Assembly: GCF_028640845.1 (NCBI RefSeq)
Contig: NC_080542.1
Location: forward strand, 19,324,283-19,388,282
Source of the DNA: Ahaetulla prasina
Taxonomy: Eukaryota; Chordata; Lepidosauria; Squamata; Colubridae
Direction: 5' to 3'
Length of the DNA stretch: 64,000 nucleotides
The notes beneath the pieces are model-generated. The model was not told where the DNA came from and searched no databases. It saw only the letters and a program-made list of their open reading frames with translations. A program made the translations under genes and the position numbers. Positions 1 through 11,606 of this stretch are shown piece after piece (position 1 is the stretch's first letter; every line of letters begins with the position of its first letter).

Positions 1-1240
1 CCTCACAGCAGTGAGTGGATGCTTGCTAAAACCGATCAGGATTCTCAAACTGGTTTCTGCCCATCTCAATTAGAGCAAAGTATTAGAATAATTGAACCAT
101 TCTGCTGATTGCAATGATACTTCCTTACTTCTCCCCCACCCGTTCTAACCATGGATCTAAGCATGGATCCATAAATATATCTCCATAAATACATACCTTA
201 GCAGGAGAAGGAGAAACACATGTACACACACCCTCTGAAATCTATCTGGTGGTGACAGGCTATCACAGTCAAGAAAGCTGAAAAAGAAACTCAGGTTTTC
301 TATGACACATAGTTGAAAGATGAAAAGCAGAGGGGGGATATGACTCTGAGGTTTGCACACAACCTCCCATGGGCGACAACAAAATTCACACCTCCGCTTG
401 CCTTTTGCCCACCGATTAACTTGTTTATTCATTTTTTTACTCCAAAGAAATGAGTTTACACATTGTTCCCTCACATGCTTGTATCTTCACCACAAGAAAG
501 GCTGAAAAAAGAGATTTTGGTGGAGCAGGGTGGGAGGTGGGGGCGTTGAAAACTGGTCTGAGAACACTTTAACTTTTGTTTCTTGTTTGGCCTGTGTCAC
601 GAAATACAAACCTGTTTCGAAAAGATAACCTAAACCAAATGCCAAAAGCAGAGATGTTTGCAGGATATCTTGGAAGCAACGCTTAAATGTAAATTTAAAA
701 ATAATTCTGAGACACATTAATATATATTCAAAATGCTGACAAAATAAGTAATCAGGATCGCTTTTATTACTAAAAGTATGATGAACTTATTTGCAATATC
801 AAAAAAAGTGTTATTTTGAAATTTTCTTAGGCCTTGCAGATTGCAAGGTCTTAAGCCCTATCTTATTTAACGTATGGCTTAATCTAGCAACTGGCCACAG
901 CATCTGGAAGGAATGATACCTATTAATCCTTCTAATGGGAATTTGCCCAGGATTAAGTTTTGCTAATCATTTCTGGGATGCAAAATTTATAATGACCACC
1001 AGATGGCAATAGAGAGATAGAGAAAGTCTCTTTGCTAACATCTCAGGCTCATCTGGAATATAACAGCCCAAAACAGAAGCTTTATATTTGGGTAGCACTA
1101 ACTTCTTTTTGCTCCACTCTGCTGATCCAGCATTTCGGAGAGAACCCAGTGAGGAAAAGGAGAAGGAAGAGAAGCTGTAGAAAACAGCAACAAAAATGGG
1201 GGGGAAAAAGGGACTGTGAACTTCAGTGAAGAAGTCCGAA
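1..1240. other. Gene-poor flank, nothing recognised
   Basis: AT-rich non-coding sequence. Open frames here are short, have no recognisable domain and no convincing splice sites. I see no repeat family that I can name. In human the gene beyond ZNF668 is STX4, but no syntaxin-like exon is visible here. Confidence 0.5.
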
Positions 1241-1242
1241 AG

Positions 1243-1510
1243 GTGCTTTTTCAGGAGGCAACTGGACTTTCTTGTTTTTTTCTTTTGAAGACGTTTCACT
1301 TCTCATCCAAGAAGCTTTTTCAGCTCTGATAGGATACTGGGAAATGGAAGGATTTATATTCCTTGCAGATAGCTGGTCATTTGTATTCTTTTAGGTTGTT
1401 GAGGCCACCTGGAGGTTTATCTGTGTCCTGAGTAGTGCTCCTGGTTCCTGAAGTTTGCAATTTTCCCATTTTTGTGGGAGTAGGAATGGATTTCCAGAGG
1501 AAAAATTGCA
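1243..1510. repeat. Interspersed hairpin repeat, long-form fragment
   Basis: Contains the family signature (GGTGCTTTTTCAGGAGGCAAC, then GACGTTTCACTTCTCATCC and AAGAAGCTTTTTCAGCTC), followed by internal sequence continuing past 1340. The same blocks recur at 3736, 11388, 13366, 13866, 14285, 16605, 17283 and 63030, which shows it is an interspersed family and not a gene. Confidence 0.6.
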
Positions 1511-1554
1511 GACTACAGGAATGAGGAGCACTACTCAGGTCATCTGTAGAGAGG

Positions 1555-1608
1555 GTTATAAAACACAGTGAAGTGTTGTATAAGCCTAAGTGCTACTGCT
1601 ATTTTTAG
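1555..1608 (+). mobile_element. Sauria-type SINE, 3' end fragment
   Basis: The segment TATAAGCCTAAGTGCTACTG matches the 3' end of the complete SINE at 14616-14870. The tRNA-related part is missing, so this is a truncated copy. Confidence 0.5.
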
Positions 1609-1644
1609 CGATGGTGCAGAAAAAAGCAACTCAATAACCAGTCT

Positions 1645-1949
1645 TTGCACTTACAACTGTTGTAGCATTCCCATGGCCACGGAGCAAAGTTTGTGCCCCT
1701 GGCAACAGGCATATATTTACTCTGGTTGCAGCGTCTTCCCAGGGCATGTGACTAGCATTTGCAACCTTCCCAACTTGCTTCGAACAAGCAAAGTCAATGG
1801 GGAAAAGATGAATTCACTTAACAACCACACCAACTCATTTCATGACAGCAGTAAAAAAAGTTGTAAAATTGGCCGTGTCTCACTTAATGACCAAATCATT
1901 GAGCATTACGTGTTCCAATTATGGCCGTAAGTCGAGGAGTACCTATAGT
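1645..1949. mobile_element. TIR-type non-autonomous DNA element (AGTCCTCGACTTA family), partial
   Basis: Ends in GTAAGTCGAGGAGTACCTAT, the right terminus shared by about ten other copies in the window, and contains the family blocks AAGCAAAGTCAATGGGG and TTCACTTAACAACCAC. The left end is missing or diverged. Confidence 0.6.
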
Positions 1950-2040
1950 GATTCTTGTTAAATAAAAGCAGGGGTAATTTTCATGATGGTAGTTCTTCTG
2001 GGCTTCACAGAAGCACCTTGTGCTCCATCTTGTGTGGGGT

Positions 2041-2240
2041 TATCTATCTATCTATCCATCCATCCATCCATCCATCCATCTAATCCAATTCCCCCATTTT
2101 TCTTCCAGATCAGTCTGATCACAGAAACATTAGAGATAGCTAGTTAGATTGAGATTGATTGATTAGATGATAGATAGATAATAGATGGAAAATAGATAGA
2201 TAGATCGATCGATAGATAGATAGATAGACAGATAGATAGC
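2041..2240. repeat. GATA/TATC tetranucleotide microsatellite block
   Basis: A TATC/CATC run at about 2041-2080 is followed by GATA runs at about 2160-2240 on the same strand. The two runs are complementary and could pair as a hairpin. GATA repeats are common in snakes. Confidence 0.85.
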
Positions 2241-2560
2241 AATAAAGGAGAATATTTGTAGCTCAGGATTGACATGAGGGTTCCTTGGTACTCTCAGAGC
2301 TTGCTTGTTTTCTTGCAAATGTTTCATTACCCAAACTAGGTAACATCATCAGAGCTCGTAAGGAGTGGTATTTACTGTCAGTTTATATTCTGGTGACTTG
2401 CCTGTCTGAGTAGGTGGGGATGATCTTAGCTGAGATCCTTTGGTTGGGCTGTTTACTAATGGCTCTTTGGAAGTTTCTTTATTGGGGTATTGATTACTTG
2501 ATTGTGGGTCTGATGTTGACCTTGGAGTTAATCTATGCTGAACTGAGTGTCGATTACTGG
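2241..2560. repeat. Unclassified interspersed repeat (GTAGCTCAGGATTGA family)
   Basis: Begins with a block shared with 4745-4870 (ATCTGTAGCTCAAGGA, then TTGCTTGCAGACACTTCCTTAC and CTAGGTAAC in that copy). Two diverged copies in one window indicate an interspersed family; I cannot name its class. Confidence 0.45.
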
Positions 2561-2599
2561 TGATAGACAGATAGTTAGATAATGGATGGATAGATGGAT

Positions 2600-3550
2600 G
2601 GATTTCAATTGTACCTGGAGTAAGGTGTGTTCTTTTTTACTCCTTTAGTTGTGTAAGATATGTTTGCATACATGAACATATCTTACCATGATTTTAAAAT
2701 CAATTTCCCAGTGAAGTGATGACTCAGTTATTGAAGAACAAAGTATGGACAATAAGTGTGATTCTGAGAGGTAAATTCTTATCAAACTTCACACAATTAT
2801 GGAAACTTTTATTACTGTAAATACTTGTGGGAAGAGCAACAGAATTCACACTTCCAGCCTCATTAAAATGGCTTTCTTGGGTTAACTTTACTTTCTTCAA
2901 AGCACATCCTTCTGGCTCCTTTTCCGTATCTTCACAGAAACCTTGTAAGTAGGCCGAGATGATGAAGAGTCAATTGTGGCTGTAGGACAAGTACTACCTA
3001 ATACACTACACTGACTCCCATAAGTGTTCTATAGATACTCATGATACTTCGGTTGTTTGTACATCATAGGATAAAAACTTCATTAAGGGCCATTCCCGTG
3101 CCTCCCTTTTACCTAACCTCCTCCCCTAGCCAATTTACACATGGCTTCCTTAATCCAATTTAAATGCTTTCTAAGTTAACCGATCCTGGAACAGCCACCA
3201 TTTTGTGTTTTCAGAAGCACACTTTGGATCCAAGGCTTGTGCATGTGACATTTGGATAGTGGCCAATTTAAGTGTGGGCTGTGGTCAAAGTTAGAGGGCT
3301 GTGTGTCATGGAATCAAATTGTGATCTGTGGGTTATTGACCAAGCTTTTCTGCAAAGTCATGTGTGCAGCCTTTCAGTGGTTTATTTTTTTAACATCAGT
3401 GGCCGCCGAGTTTCAGGAAGGGTAATTGTGGGATTGATTCTCACATTCTTATTTCGATTACCCTAGAGACAGAGGTGACTAATGAAAACCATTGAGGAAG
3501 AAGCTGTCATGGTTTGTATCAGGGATGTCCTACTTTGGTGACTTTAAAGA
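2600..3550. other. Non-coding interval, nothing recognised
   Basis: No open frame with a known domain and no clear repeat. The longest frame, about 64 codons at 3272, has no coding features. Confidence 0.4.
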
Positions 3551-3554
3551 CTTA

Positions 3555-4078
3555 ATAGAATAACAAGAATTGGAAGGGACCTTAGAGGTCCTCTAGTCCA
3601 GTCCCCTACACTATTCAAGACAAATGGCTGTCCGGTGTTAAAAGCTTCCAGTGATGGAGCACCCACAACTTTTGGAAGCAAGCTGTTCCACTGGTTAATT
3701 GTTCCCACTGTAAGGAAGTTTCTCCTTAGTTTTAGATGTCTATGGAGATTCTCATTAATCCAGGTCATGGTTATCCCAAAGGTGCTTTGTCAAGAGGCAA
3801 CTGGACTTTCTGGTTTTTCGCTGAAGACGTTTCACTTCTCACAGCTTCTTATCTTCAAAGAAAAACCAGAAAGTCCAGTTGCCTCTTGACAAAGCACCTT
3901 TGGGATCCTTCGTTCTAGGTTACTTCTCTCCTCGATTAGTTTCCATCTGTTGTTTCTTGTCTTGCCTTCTGGTACTTTGGAAAATAGGTTGACCCCTTCT
4001 TCTTTGTGGCAGCCCCCCAAATATTGGAACACTGCTATCGTATCACCATGGTCATTCTTTTCACTAGACTCGACACAC
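3555..4078 (-). mobile_element. CR1/L3-like LINE ORF2 C-terminal fragment, interrupted
   Basis: Read on the minus strand this encodes diverged pieces of a LINE polymerase tail, with the signature [20 protein letters not shown]. The same tail occurs at 21.6-22.5, 50.2-50.8 and 52.5-53.0 kb. The copy is split by a palindromic repeat at 3736-3908. Dead copy. Assignment to CR1/L3 rests on the tail motif and is inference. Confidence 0.65.
3736..3908. repeat. Palindromic hairpin repeat inserted in a CR1-like LINE
   Basis: Arms carrying AAGGTGCTTTGTCAAGAGGC and its complement face each other around about 3840-3860. The LINE frame resumes on either side. The flanks TTAGTTTTAG (3726-3735) and TTCGTTCTAG (3909-3918) look like a diverged target duplication of about 10 bp. 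Confidence 0.65.
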
Positions 4079-4082
4079 CCAA

Positions 4083-4166
4083 TTCCTAAACATGCTGGCT
4101 AGGGAATTCTGGGAGTTGAAGTCCACAAGTCTTAAAAGTTGCCAAAGTTGGACACTCCTGGTTAAT
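4083..4166. mobile_element. hAT hairpin element, half copy
   Basis: Contains GGGAATTCTGGGAGTTGAAG and TTAAAAGTTGCCAAAGTTGG, the right arm of the hairpin family seen whole at 17509-17643 and 56224-56358. The left arm is lost. Confidence 0.55.
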
Positions 4167-4169
4167 ATA

Positions 4170-5235
4170 GTCTGAACCTAAGAGGAATAAAAACCTAATA
4201 AGTTGGAACAACTCTTAATGCCAATATCCACAAAAAAAACCCAGCTCCCTTCTTGGTTAGTTTCCCTATCATTCCTTACGTGGCAATTACAAGCGTGATA
4301 TCTCGTCTCTGGGGGATTTTAAAGAAAAAATGGAAGCAGATAAGGTATCCTTCCCCAATAGGGTGCCCTGCCCACTGGATTTGTGAACTTAAACACCCAG
4401 AAACCTCCAGCCAGAAAGACCATTGCTGAGAATTCTGGGAGTTGAAGTCCATCCAACTGAAAGCCACCTCTTTGAAGATGCCCATTCAATCTGGTGCCCT
4501 TTAAATGGCAAAACTGTAGATGTTTATTCCAAGTTGCTGAAGACTGGGCCAGGAGTAAAGTATTCCCTTCCCCCCCGCCAGATATGTCTGAGAGTGTACT
4601 CCGTCTTCCTTCAGCCATTCCCTGGAGGACTGTCAGGTCGTGATGTTGCCATAACAAGATGACACCAAAACAGGATGTCCCAGTCAGAGTTACTGGAACT
4701 CCGTCTAAGATACCCACCCATTCCTTCCTGCCTGTATGTCAATAAAAAAAATATCTGTAGCTCAAGGACGAACTGTGGACACCTTGGTGGTGAGCTTGGT
4801 TATTTGCTTGCAGACACTTCCTTACTTGCCTAGGTAACCCCATGAGTGTTCACCCCTTCTGGTTTTGTTTCCTTACCTTTTGCCCATCTAACATTCCTCT
4901 TGGTTCCTCCTTCTGTCAATCAGCTGCTGATTCTCACATTTTATCCTGGACTACCTAGCCCATCTTCTACATAAATTTTCCCCACAGTTGGACATACATG
5001 GACACCTCCCAGCCAGAAATCGTCCAACAAATCTTCTGATCAGAGTTGAAATCAAAGATATCTCTGAAGAACCTCTTTTTGAGAAGACTGGCCAACAAGA
5101 GTATTCATCTTTTCTTGATTTCATTTTTCCCTTTTTTTCTTCTCCTTCTGGCTTTTCTTAGCCACAATTAGCATGGCTGCTGGTGATGGAAGCTATGATT
5201 CAACCACACCTGGAAAGTCCACAATTGAGAAGTGC
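4170..5235. other. Non-coding interval with degraded repeats
   Basis: Contains a half hairpin element near 4428-4460 (GAATTCTGGGAGTTGAAGTC) and a copy of the GTAGCTCA repeat at 4745-4870. Frames such as 4319-4717 on the minus strand have no recognisable product. Confidence 0.4.
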
Positions 5236-5239
5236 TATT

Positions 5240-5462
5240 CAGCAGGTTTTGAAGAACTGGTAGCAGAAATTTTGAGTAGTTTGGAGAACCGGCAAATACC
5301 ACCTCTGTCTGGCCCCAGAGTGGAGTGGGAATGGAGATTTTGCAATATCCTTCTCCCAGGAGTGGGGTGGGAATGGAGATTTTGCAGTATTCTTCCCCTG
5401 GCATGCCCACCAAGCCACACCCACAGAACCGGCAGAAACAAAAATTGAATTCCACCACTGCT
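5240..5462. mobile_element. hAT-like non-autonomous element with internal duplication
   Basis: The right end ATTCCACCACTG and the internal GGTAGCAGAAATTTTGAGTA and CACAGAACCGGCAGAAACAA place it in the family with CAGTGGTGGG ends. An internal unit of about 36-39 bp (GGGAATGGAGATTTTGCA) occurs twice between 5325 and 5395. The left end is diverged. Confidence 0.55.
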
Positions 5463-5482
5463 CCAATTCCTAACATCTGGCC

Positions 5483-5664
5483 CAGTAGTGGGTTTCAATT
5501 TCATTCGCTACTGGTTCACTCGTGGGTGCGCACGCGTGACCCATCTGCACATGAGCAGAAGCTTCAGCACATGCACAGACAAGTCCACGTGGGTGAGCAG
5601 AGCCTCCTGCCGCCACCGCTACCAGTTTGCCTGATGGGGGTGAATCGGTTGCAACCCACCACTG
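5483..5664. mobile_element. hAT-type MITE (CAGTAGTGGGTTTC), perfect 8-bp TSD
   Basis: Starts CAGTAGTGGGTTTC and ends CAACCCACCACTG. It is flanked by identical 8-bp duplications ATCTGGCC at 5475-5482 and 5665-5672. Terminal CAG/CTG and an 8-bp duplication are hAT hallmarks. No transposase is present, so it is non-autonomous. Confidence 0.85.
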
Positions 5665-6646
<982 letters not shown>

Positions 6647-6940
6647 AGGCACATTTAATTTCCCACTGGGCAGGCAAGTGGACATCTGGTGTGGGCAACA
6701 ATGGAGGGTGGGAGGAAAGGCAGCCACACACAGCCAATGATAAAGCACATCAAGCCCTACTTGGAAAGAAATGCTGGAGAGCCATGCTGGACAGGAGGGC
6801 CCTGAAAGAGCGTGGTCCACATATCACATTCACAAGGCAAGACTGAGTAATCATCAAAGTACGCAAAGAGCTTTTAAGCAACTGAGTTGGCTTCTTTTCG
6901 CCCAATGGCAGGCTGGGCAAAGGCGGGAGGGAGGCGGAGC

Positions 6941-8713
6941 TTACGAGGGTTCCGTGAGGGGGTCAGGCAGGCAGTCTGAGGGAGAGTCCTTGTCAGTTTC
7001 CGTCCCATCGTCATGGGGATGGAGATGAGCAGGGAGGAGGGATTCGTAGGTCATGATGGTGGCAGTCACCATGGTGTCCTCGGTGCTCCTGTTCTCTTGG
7101 GCCACATGGGTCTTGAGGTGCTTGCGCAGGTCTGAGGCACCCAGGAAGGCTTTAGAGCAATGGGGACAGGCGTGGGGACGGACTCCCGAGTGGATCCGCT
7201 CGTGTTTACGCAGGCCAGCCCGGTCTGAGAAGCCTTTGCCACATTCTGGACACGGAAATGGGCGCAGGCCAGGATGCAGCAGGCGTTCGTGGCGCCGTAG
7301 TTCTTGGGTGGAGGCAAAGACCTCCCCACACTCCCCACAGGCGGGCACCACGGTGGCGACCACAATGGCCGATGGGTCACTGAGGAATGGGTCCTGGTTG
7401 CCTGCGGGGGTGGCCTTGTCCTCGCTGTTCTCGTTGCCATGGGTGCGTTCGTGCTTCCGGAGGCTGGACGACACCACAAAGGCTTTGCCGCAGCGGCCAC
7501 ACTTGAATGGCCGCTCGCCTGAGTGAACACGGTAGTGTTTGGTCAGGCTGGCCCGTTCAGCAAAGCTCTTGCCACACTCCCCGCACTGGTGAGGGCGCTG
7601 GCCAGAGTGCACCAGCAGGTGGCGCTTGAGGTCCCACGAAGCCACGAAGCTCTTGTCACATTGTGAGCACTTGTGGGGCCTCTCACCCGTGTGGATGCGC
7701 TGGTGCATGGCCAGGTCGGCCGGTTGGCGGAAAGCCTTCCCACACTTGTCGCAGGCATAAGGCTTGAGGCCCTGGTGGGCTCTCTGATGCCTGCGGAAGC
7801 TGGAGGGGTCGCTGAACATGCGTCCGCACTGTGGACAGAGAAAAGGCTTCTCGCCAGAGTGGGTCCTCTGGTGGCTCTGGAAGGAGGACAGCTGGGTGAA
7901 GCCTTTCCCACAGAGGTTGCAACGGTAGGGCTTGTGAGCTGCATGGATGCGCTGGTGGCAGGCCAGCGATGAGGACCGGGAAAAGGCCTTTCCACAATCC
8001 TGGCACAAGAAGGGGCGTTCGCCTGTGTGGGAGCGCTCGTGATTCTTGAGATCCTTCAACTCAGCGTACGTCTTGCGGCACACCTCACACTGGTAGGGGC
8101 GGAGACCAGCATGGGTCCGGCGGTGCTTCCGGAACACCGAGGGGTCAGCGAAGCGCTTGCTGCATTCACCGCAGGAGTACGGCTTCTCTCCCGTATGAGA
8201 ACGCTGGTGGATCTTCAGCTTGGAAAGAGTGCCATAGCCCTTGTGGCACTGCTGGCAGCGGAAGGGCAGGTCTCCAGTGTGCCGGGCCATGTGGACTCGT
8301 AGGCAAACGGGCTGCATGAATGCTTTGCCGCACTCGTGGCAAACAAAGGGTTTCTCGCCACTGTGGCTACGCCCGTGGTTCCGCAGCTCGGGGGCGGTTT
8401 TGTAGGCCTTAGCACAAAGCTGGCATTGGTACGGGCGCTCCGTTTGGTGGCTGAGCTGGTGCTTGCGAAGTTGAGCCCGGTCAGGAAACTCTTTCCTGCA
8501 ATTAGGACAAGTGAGTTTGGCAGCTATGCCATCCACAGTACCAACCACGTGAGACTTTAAATGACGCAATACCCGTGGCACGCTAGGGAAAGTTTTGCTA
8601 CAGGTCAGGCACCTGTAGCGCCTCCCAGATTGGATGTAGCCGGGCTCTTCATCTTCCTCCTCCTCCTCTAGCTTCACATCCACGCCAACCTCTCCTTCTT
8701 CTGCTTCAGCCAT
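6941..8713 (-). CDS. ZNF668: ZNF668, C2H2 zinc finger protein (590 aa)
   Basis: Nuclear DNA-binding zinc finger protein; mammalian ZNF668 is linked to DNA-damage response and p53/MDM2 control (known of the family). The frame encodes an acidic N-terminus (poly-Glu around residues 13-22) and then 17 C2H2 fingers. Fourteen precede a linker of about 40 residues and three follow it. Order and helix sequences ([51 protein letters not shown]) match vertebrate ZNF668 closely. The start at 8713 is chosen because it has a strong context (AAGATGG) and lies 18 nt after a splice acceptor (TTTCAG, exon from 8731). The human protein is about 619 aa. The second finger ([10 protein letters not shown]...) has no counterpart in the human protein as I recall it. 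The frame stays open upstream of the acceptor, but that is intron. Confidence 0.95.
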   Translation of the reverse strand: MAEAEEGEVGVDVKLEEEEEDEEPGYIQSGRRYRCLTCSKTFPSVPRVLRHLKSHVVGTVDGIAAKLTCPNCRKEFPDRAQLRKHQLSHQTERPYQCQLCAKAYKTAPELRNHGRSHSGEKPFVCHECGKAFMQPVCLRVHMARHTGDLPFRCQQCHKGYGTLSKLKIHQRSHTGEKPYSCGECSKRFADPSVFRKHRRTHAGLRPYQCEVCRKTYAELKDLKNHERSHTGERPFLCQDCGKAFSRSSSLACHQRIHAAHKPYRCNLCGKGFTQLSSFQSHQRTHSGEKPFLCPQCGRMFSDPSSFRRHQRAHQGLKPYACDKCGKAFRQPADLAMHQRIHTGERPHKCSQCDKSFVASWDLKRHLLVHSGQRPHQCGECGKSFAERASLTKHYRVHSGERPFKCGRCGKAFVVSSSLRKHERTHGNENSEDKATPAGNQDPFLSDPSAIVVATVVPACGECGEVFASTQELRRHERLLHPGLRPFPCPECGKGFSDRAGLRKHERIHSGVRPHACPHCSKAFLGASDLRKHLKTHVAQENRSTEDTMVTATIMTYESLLPAHLHPHDDGTETDKDSPSDCLPDPLTEPS

Positions 8714-8731
8714 CTTTCCAGATGATGCTGC
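8714..8731 (-). other. ZNF668: ZNF668 coding-exon 5' leader after splice acceptor
   Basis: On the minus strand GTTGTATATTTCAG ends at 8732, a good acceptor with a pyrimidine-rich lead. The 18 nt between it and the ATG contain no stop and are in frame with the main product (AASSGK), so they could be coding if an upstream start is used. Confidence 0.6.
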
Positions 8732-8951
8732 CTGAAATATACAACAATGGTCATCACCTTTACAAACTGTCTCTTTGCGTGGTTTATAAATAAAGGTGAG
8801 AGAGGGACCGGTGGGGGTGGCATGTAGCCTCCCCAATTAATTTGTGTGGTCTTTCTAGAGTCCTTGAATGTTTGTGACTGAACTCTGTTGCTTTCCTTCA
8901 GTGACAAAATAACCAGATAATACCATAAAAGAAAAGGAAGGAAATTACATA

Positions 8952-9290
8952 GGTAGTCCTCATCTTACGATCACCACCGAGTCCAAAATTTCTGTTACTG
9001 AGACATTTTACGTGAATTTTTCCCCCCACAGCTGTTAAGTGAATCACTGCAGTTGTTATGTTAATAATGCAGTTGTTAAAGTGAGTCTGGCTTCCCTGTT
9101 GATTTTGCTTGTCAGAAGGTCGCAAAAGGGGATCACATAATCCCAGGACAGTGTGACCGTTATAAATCTGAGTCAGTTGACAAGGCTCTGAATTTTGATC
9201 ATGTGACCCTGGGGATGATGCAATGGTCGTAAATGTGAAAAACGGCCATATGTCTCTTTTTTCCGGTGCCGTTGTCACTTCAATCAGTCA
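8952..9290. mobile_element. TIR-type DNA element (AGTCCTCGACTTA family)
   Basis: Starts GGTAGTCCTCATCTTACGAT and carries the internal family blocks GAGTCCAAAATTTCTGTTAC and GTCAGAAGGTCGCAAAAGGG. The right end is diverged. Found just upstream of the ZNF668 coding exon, inside its intron. Confidence 0.75.
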
Positions 9291-9309
9291 CTAAATTGTT
9301 GTACTGGGA

Positions 9310-9702
9310 GAGAGTCCTCAACTTATGACGGGTTGCTTAGCAATCAAAGTCACCACAAACCTCAAAAAAGGCACTGATGACTCAGATTTGAAGTTTCAAC
9401 AGCTGCACCTTACATGACCACATTTGGGGTGCTCAGCACCAGCTGTCACATGACTGTGTTTTATATTTTTGTCAGAAACCAATATTTATTTTTGGTTTCT
9501 GGCAAAAAATGCCCATCACGAACAATAGGTTCATTTTTCGACCACCTCATTCATTTAACAACGGCTGCGTTCGTTTAACAGTCTCTGTAAAAAAGGTTGC
9601 AAAATTAGTTGTGGTCACTTGATGTGCTGCTTAACAACCAGCAGGCTTTACTACCATAACTGCAGGCTTAATGATGTTTTAGGTCAAGGACTACCTGTAG
9701 TG
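9310..9702. mobile_element. TIR-type DNA element, adjacent second copy
   Basis: Starts GAGTCCTCAACTTATGACGG and ends GGTCAAGGACTACCTGTAGT, the inverted terminal pair of the family. It lies directly after the copy at 8952, so the two are nearly tandem. Confidence 0.75.
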
Positions 9703-10900
9703 CAGAAACAGCAACTACATTAGCCTGTGTCCATGGGACATTTTCATTTTCGTCTAATTACACCTACCACTATTGCCATATGGACCTCAACACAAAAAAT
9801 ATGGCCAAAGCTTGCTCACCTTCTGGACCAAGCACTGACCTCAGTTCAAATCCTCCTGAACTGCAAGTTTTACCTCAGACCAGCAGCCCCCAACTCTTTG
9901 GGCACCAGGGATCGGTTCTGTGGAGAGGTTTTTCCGTGGATCGGAGGGAAGGTGGTTTTGCATGTTGGCTCCATTCCGCGGATGGGGCTTCGCTTGTTTG
10001 CCAGTTTCTGGCATGCTTCTGGTTGGGGACCCTTGCCTTAGACTGTTCATGAGCTCTTCATGCAAGCTTTTCTTTAGATTTCAACAAGGAAAAAAGATGG
10101 GAAAAACTTTCCTGGAGGACAGACAGCATCAGAACAAGCAAGATATTTTTTTTAAAAAAAATAGAGGACCTTCTAAAATTTGCAACCAATTACACAAGAC
10201 GGTGAGATTTTGAGCAAGTGGCACAGTGATCCAGTAAGGATAAGAAAGAAAACTCCCTTACACCCAAAGAGAAGAGAAGAGCAGCACCAAACATCTAAAG
10301 TTGTGAATATTTGCAACTTATAGAACCTTCAGAAAAACTGAGGTTTCTCTCAGCTAAATTTCAGCTTCCTGCTTCATGGTCTGAGTACGCAAGCCAAAAA
10401 TTGGATGTAAAACCACAACTTAGAAATCTGTCAACTAATACTGGCACTTCAGGCACCAGCTGAGTGGTATGCTAGTCCTGCACATTCAGGTGTTTCATTT
10501 TTTTCCAGTTTGAAAAGGCCTCTCCATTTATTGGAGCTGGCTTCTGTCTTTACAGACCTCCAAGTACATTCAGTTGAAGCTCAGCCAGCCCAATGGGGAT
10601 GAGCTAAAAAATTCTAGATCGAGCCCCAAAGACATTCTGTAAGGCAGATTCCCTCCTCTTTCAATCTCACAGAGACAGCATTTTTGTGGGAGTCTTTGAG
10701 TGGGAACAGACAAAAGCAGATGAATAAGAAAGCTTCATTAAATAGTTATTGGAAGAGCTAAGATAGTCCTGACCAGTCTTAGGTGGATTGGGGAGAGGAA
10801 ATCTATAGTTCTATTGGAGTTAGCAACTTCCCAAAAATTGGGGAGCATAACTCCCACTCTGAACATCCTGGAAGATGAACAGGAAGAAGGATAGTGATGT
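9703..10900. other. ZNF668 intronic sequence, nothing recognised
   Basis: No coding features, no splice-compatible exon and no repeat I can name. Confidence 0.4.
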
Positions 10901-10904
10901 CTGT

Positions 10905-11160
10905 GTAAGGTTACAACAATGTGTTTGTTTTGTACCCTACCTTTATTATTTTTACAAACAATTCAAAGTGGCAAACACAAACGATACTCTTTCCATCTCC
11001 GATTTTCCCCATCACAACAGTCCTGTGAGGTGGATTGGGCTGAGAGAGACTGACTGGCTCCAAACTTACCCAGTTGGCTTTCATGGCTAAAGGCGGGACT
11101 AGAACTCAGGGTCTCTTTTTTTGTAGGCGGGTGTCTTAACCATTAGACTAAATTAGCCCT
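10905..11160 (-). mobile_element. tRNA-derived SINE (second family)
   Basis: On the minus strand the A-box-like GTCTAATGGTTAAGACACC is followed by a tRNA-like TTCTAGTCCCGCC and then the body CTCAGCCCAATCCACCTCAC. The 3' end has a TTATT-type tail. Related copies lie at 47520-47765 (plus) and 54370-54530 (minus). Confidence 0.6.
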
Positions 11161-11387
11161 CTCTTCTTTGCCTCGTTTTGCTTAATTCAGGCCTATTTGG
11201 AGGGGCTGGAGGTTGTATGAGTAGGGATGAACTGCTAATCTTCTAGGAAATTAACTGTTCCCATTTCCAATCTTCAAAATCCCTGGAATTTGGTGGCAAA
11301 GTAACTATATTTTGTCAGTAGAATATTGGGAGATTGTGGGGCAGGGAAAGTATTTAGGAGTGGAACTTGGGACGATCCCAAATTTCT

Positions 11388-11606
11388 GTCTATGGATATT
11401 CTCAGTCATCCAGATCATGGTTGTCCCAAAGGTGCTTTTTTCAAGAGGCAACTGGACCTTCTGGTTTTTCTCTGAAGACATTTCGCTTCTCATCCAAGAC
11501 GCTTCTTCAGCTGAAGAAACTTCTTGGATGAGAAGCGAAATATCTTCAAAGAAAAACCAGAAAGTCCAGTTGCCTCTTGAAAAAAGCACCTTTGGGAATC
11601 CCATGT
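11388..11606. repeat. Near-perfect palindromic hairpin repeat
   Basis: Left arm TGTCTATGGATATTCTCAGT through TCATCCAAGACGCTTCTTCA, mirrored by its complement after a centre at about 11508 (TTCAGCTGAA). The two arms of roughly 90-100 bp pair with few mismatches. No coding content. Confidence 0.75.

Noticed and set aside
7053..8560. Open frames on the opposite strand and other phases inside the ZNF668 exon
   Set aside because: Shadows of the zinc finger frame, with codon patterns mirrored from it.
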